Of a DNA stretch of 64,000 nt, positions 61,645-64,000 are shown one piece after another. This stretch comes from Streptomyces sp. NBC_01210 (lineage in GTDB: Bacteria; Actinomycetota; Actinomycetes; Streptomycetales; Streptomycetaceae), in contig NZ_CP108549.1 in assembly GCF_036010325.1 (NCBI RefSeq), positions 7,316,001 to 7,380,000 on the forward strand, written 5' to 3'. Made by a program: the position numbers and the translations under genes. Position 1 is the first letter of the stretch, and each line of letters begins with the position of its first letter. The notes beneath the pieces were generated by a model that did no database searches, had not been told where the DNA came from, and was given only the letters and a program-made list of their open reading frames with translations.

Positions 61645-61680
61645 TTCCGTATAGCAGAACTAAACTTCCGCATTATGGAA
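61645..61680 (+). promoter_or_regulatory. Two IclR/AllR-type operator candidates upstream of gcl
   Basis: TTCCGCATTATGGAA (61666-61680) has the TTCC-N7-GGAA form, and a related 15-mer TTCCGTATAGCAGAA lies 21 bp upstream (61645-61659). Two-turn spacing suggests cooperative binding. They lie 59 bp before the gcl start. No regulator gene of this type is in the window. Confidence 0.5.
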
Positions 61681-61739
61681 TCGATGCTCTCGAGTGACGC
61701 GAAAGAGCCCGACTCCGCCTGGCCGAAGCAGGAGCACCC

Positions 61740-63518
61740 ATGCCTCGTATGACCGCTGCCCGAGCGGCAGTTGAGATCCTCAAGCGCGAAGGCGTCACGA
61801 ACGCGTTCGGTGTGCCGGGCGCGGCGATCAACCCCTTCTACAAGGCACTGCAGGCCGGCGGGGGCATCGACCACACGCTCGCCCGCCATGTCGAGGGCGC
61901 CTCCCACATGGCGGAGGGCTACACCCGCGCCAACCCCGGCAACATCGGTGTCTGCATCGGTACGTCGGGGCCGGCGGGCACCGACATGATCACCGGGCTC
62001 TACTCGGCCATCGGCGACTCGATCCCGATCCTCTGCATCACCGGCCAGGCGCCGACCGCGGTGATCCACAAGGAGGACTTCCAGGCCGTCGACATCGCGT
62101 CGATCGCCAAGCCCGTCACCAAGGCGGCGACCACCGTCCTGGAGGCCGCGCAGGTCCCCGGCGTCTTCCAGCAGGCGTTCCACCTGATGCGGTCAGGACG
62201 GCCCGGACCGGTCCTCATCGACCTGCCGATCGACGTTCAGCTGACCGAGATCGAGTTCGACCCGGAGACGTACGAGCCGCTGCCGGTCTACAAGCCGTCG
62301 GCGACCCGCGCCCAGGCTGAGAAGGCCATCAAGCTGCTCAACGCGTCCGAGCGCCCGCTGATCGTCGCCGGCGGCGGCATCATCAACGCCGACGCCTCCG
62401 AGCTGCTGGTCGAGTTCGCGGAGCTGACCGGCATCCCGGTCGTCCCGACCCTGATGGGATGGGGCATCATCGCCGACGACCACGAGCTGAACGCCGGCAT
62501 GGTCGGTCTGCAGACCTCGCACCGCTACGGCAACGCGACCTTCCTCGAGTCGGACTTCGTCCTCGGCATCGGCAATCGCTGGGCCAATCGCCACACCGGC
62601 GGCCTGGACGTCTACACCAAGGGCCGCACGTTCGTCCACGTCGACATCGAGCCCACCCAGATCGGCAAGATCTTCGCCCCGGAGTACGGCATCGCCTCCG
62701 ACGCCAAGGCAGCGCTGGAGCTCTTCATCGCGGTGGCGAAGGAGCTCAAGGCCGCCGGCCGGCTGCCGGACCGCGCCGAGTGGGCCGCCGCCGCGCAGGA
62801 GCGCAAGGCCACGCTGCAGCGCCGTACGCACTTCGACAACGTGCCGATGAAGCCGCAGCGCGTGTACGAGGAGATGAACAAGGCCTTCGGTCCGGAGACG
62901 CGCTACGTCACCACCATCGGCCTCTCCCAGATCGCCGGTGCGCAGATGCTGCACGTCTACAGGCCGCGCCACTGGATCAACTGCGGCCAGGCGGGCCCGC
63001 TCGGCTGGACCATCCCGGCCGCGCTCGGTGTCGCCACCGCCGACCCTCAGACTCCGGTCGTCGCGCTGTCGGGCGACTACGACTTCCAGTTCATGCTCGA
63101 GGAGCTGGCGGTCGGCGCGCAGCACAGGATCCCGTACGTCCATGTCCTGGTGAACAACGCGTACCTGGGCCTGATCCGCCAGGCGCAGCGCAATCTCGAC
63201 ATCAACTTCCAGGTCAACCTGGAGTTCGAGAACATCAACTCCCCGGAACTGGGCGTCTACGGCGTCGACCACGTCAAGGTCGTCGAGGGCCTGGGCTGCA
63301 AGGCGATCCGCGTCACCGAGCCCGACCAGCTGCTGCCGGCCTTCGAGGAGGCCAAGAAGCTGGCCGCGGAGTACCGCGTCCCGGTCGTGGTCGAGGCGAT
63401 CCTGGAGCGGGTCACCAACATCTCGATGGGAGTCCAGATCGACGGCGTGAACGAGTGGGAAGAGCTCGCCACCGAGCCGGGTCACGCCCCGACGTCGATC
63501 AAGCCGCTCAAGGTCTGA
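61740..63518 (+). CDS. gcl: Glyoxylate carboligase (tartronate-semialdehyde synthase)
   Basis: 592 residues with AGCAGGAGC upstream. It condenses two glyoxylate into tartronate semialdehyde and CO2. The key family marker is present: the usual ThDP-activating Glu is replaced by Val51 in [18 protein letters not shown], exactly as in E. coli Gcl. Other motifs: [23 protein letters not shown]-binding [20 protein letters not shown], and the ThDP/Mg loop [20 protein letters not shown] ending in NNAYLGLI. Likely part of the purine/allantoin route (urate to glyoxylate), complementing the xanthine dehydrogenase cluster. Confidence 0.95.
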   Translation: MPRMTAARAAVEILKREGVTNAFGVPGAAINPFYKALQAGGGIDHTLARHVEGASHMAEGYTRANPGNIGVCIGTSGPAGTDMITGLYSAIGDSIPILCITGQAPTAVIHKEDFQAVDIASIAKPVTKAATTVLEAAQVPGVFQQAFHLMRSGRPGPVLIDLPIDVQLTEIEFDPETYEPLPVYKPSATRAQAEKAIKLLNASERPLIVAGGGIINADASELLVEFAELTGIPVVPTLMGWGIIADDHELNAGMVGLQTSHRYGNATFLESDFVLGIGNRWANRHTGGLDVYTKGRTFVHVDIEPTQIGKIFAPEYGIASDAKAALELFIAVAKELKAAGRLPDRAEWAAAAQERKATLQRRTHFDNVPMKPQRVYEEMNKAFGPETRYVTTIGLSQIAGAQMLHVYRPRHWINCGQAGPLGWTIPAALGVATADPQTPVVALSGDYDFQFMLEELAVGAQHRIPYVHVLVNNAYLGLIRQAQRNLDINFQVNLEFENINSPELGVYGVDHVKVVEGLGCKAIRVTEPDQLLPAFEEAKKLAAEYRVPVVVEAILERVTNISMGVQIDGVNEWEELATEPGHAPTSIKPLKV

Positions 63519-63538
63519 CGCTCACCCCGCGGCGTCCA

Positions 63539-63576
63539 ATGCCGCCGTGTGGAATGCCGCGGTGTGGAATGCCGCA
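63539..63576. repeat. Three direct repeats (AATGCCGCsGTGTGG)
   Basis: Three 15-bp near-identical units (the last incomplete) lie between the gcl stop and its terminator. Confidence 0.8.
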
Positions 63577-63584
63577 GTCACGAA

Positions 63585-63621
63585 CGGCCTCCGTCCCGGA
63601 CTCGCTCCCGGACGGAGGCCG
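63585..63621. terminator. Terminator after gcl
   Basis: A perfect 12-bp inverted repeat (CGGCCTCCGTCC at 63585-63596, GGACGGAGGCCG at 63610-63621) with a 13-nt loop, followed by TTCGTTGTCTTCC. It also ends the convergent MocR transcript. Confidence 0.85.
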
Positions 63622-63635
63622 CTTCGTTGTCTTCC

Positions 63636-64000
63636 TCATTGCCTGCGCCGTCTCAAGCGCAGAAGGCCACCGATGGCCTCGATACCCGTGCGGACGGCGC
63701 GCTCGCCGAGATTGCCGAAGCCCAGGACGAGTTGGGCCGGGTCCGTCGCGCCCGACGAGCGGTGCGGACTCATGCCGTACAGGCCCACCGAGCGCGCCCT
63801 GGCCGCGGTGATCACCGACTGCTCGTCGGCGCCTCGCGGCAGATGGGCCACGGCGTGGAAGCCGGCCGCGTGACCGGCCGGCCGGACCTCGGGCGCGTGC
63901 TCGGCAAGTGATTCGACGAGCGCGGCGCGCCGCTGCGCGTAGACCGTGCGCATCCGGCGCACATGCCGGTCGTAGCGGCCCGCAGCCGGCGCGTCGGCCC
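63636..64000 (-). CDS. Partial MocR-family (GntR/aminotransferase) regulator, C-terminus only
   Basis: About 121 C-terminal residues; the start lies beyond the right edge. It reads RYDRHVRRMRTVYAQRRAAL, then PAGHAAGFHAVAHLPRGADE, VITAARARSVGLYGMSPHRS and AQLVLGFGNLGERAVRTGIE, the conserved end of MocR/PdxR regulators (a winged helix fused to a PLP-dependent aminotransferase fold). The HTH and PLP lysine are outside the window. PdxR controls PLP synthesis in relatives; this copy's target is unknown. Confidence 0.85.
   Translation of the reverse strand, partial: ADAPAAGRYDRHVRRMRTVYAQRRAALVESLAEHAPEVRPAGHAAGFHAVAHLPRGADEQSVITAARARSVGLYGMSPHRSSGATDPAQLVLGFGNLGERAVRTGIEAIGGLLRLRRRRQ

Overview
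The window is high-GC actinobacterial chromosome, almost certainly Streptomyces. Codon third positions are strongly G/C, GTG starts are frequent, many genes have GGAGG-type ribosome sites, and families typical of the genus are present (PucR, RNHCP, DUF2637, DUF6191, DUF6325/SHOCT, GAF-LuxR, IS110). It looks like core-to-arm chromosome with scattered decay. No rRNA, tRNA, CRISPR array or biosynthetic cluster was seen.

Layout. 1-13 kb holds a partial HTH regulator, an S8-peptidase relic, a PP2C-like protein, pyruvate oxidase, an anti-sigma-type ATPase, a DUF2637 membrane protein, an iron-box-controlled FhuF-like protein, a GntR regulator, a secreted S33 peptidase, a small phosphatase, an SDR and a TPR protein; six 17-bp tandem repeats lie between the last two. 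13.4-22.2 kb is a purine module: divergent pucR, a three-subunit xanthine dehydrogenase, an NCS2 purine permease and the XdhC maturation factor. 22.5-26.4 kb has an RNHCP protein, a TetR/SDR pair with a clear operator, and an aminotransferase. 26.5-30.2 kb is a decayed, AT-richer patch: an ALF-type toxin relic with a small candidate immunity gene, then two related repeat-bearing secreted proteins that both carry frameshifts.

31.5-42.5 kb is a largely co-directional run: DUF6325, SHOCT, a ClC channel, a gluconokinase-aldose epimerase fusion, a cyclase-family hydrolase, a GMC oxidoreductase, a glucose-dehydrogenase-like SDR and a converging GH15 glucosidase. Together they could turn oligosaccharide into glucose, gluconate and 6-phosphogluconate. 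43.3-54.1 kb holds an ArsR/flavoprotein pair, formaldehyde dehydrogenase, a MOSC-ferredoxin reductase fusion, a class 3 lipase, relics of an IS5 transposase and a SulP transporter, CorA and an HTH_42 protein.

54.4-64 kb has a GAF-LuxR regulator, a complete IS110-family element (about 55329-56806), two acyl-CoA synthetases, a GNAT, a zinc-ribbon protein, glyoxylate carboligase and a partial MocR regulator. Purine breakdown yields glyoxylate, so the carboligase fits functionally with the xanthine dehydrogenase module.

The most striking result is in the IS110 element. Its non-coding end contains, in order, four 8-9-nt segments that match the two halves of the insertion site and the two element ends: the expected target and donor guides of a bridge RNA. 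The decoded target is a Shine-Dalgarno plus start codon. The element sits between the two in front of an acyl-CoA synthetase gene, and its own end supplies a replacement Shine-Dalgarno. Joining its ends would create a TTGACA/TACCTT promoter with a 17-nt spacer.
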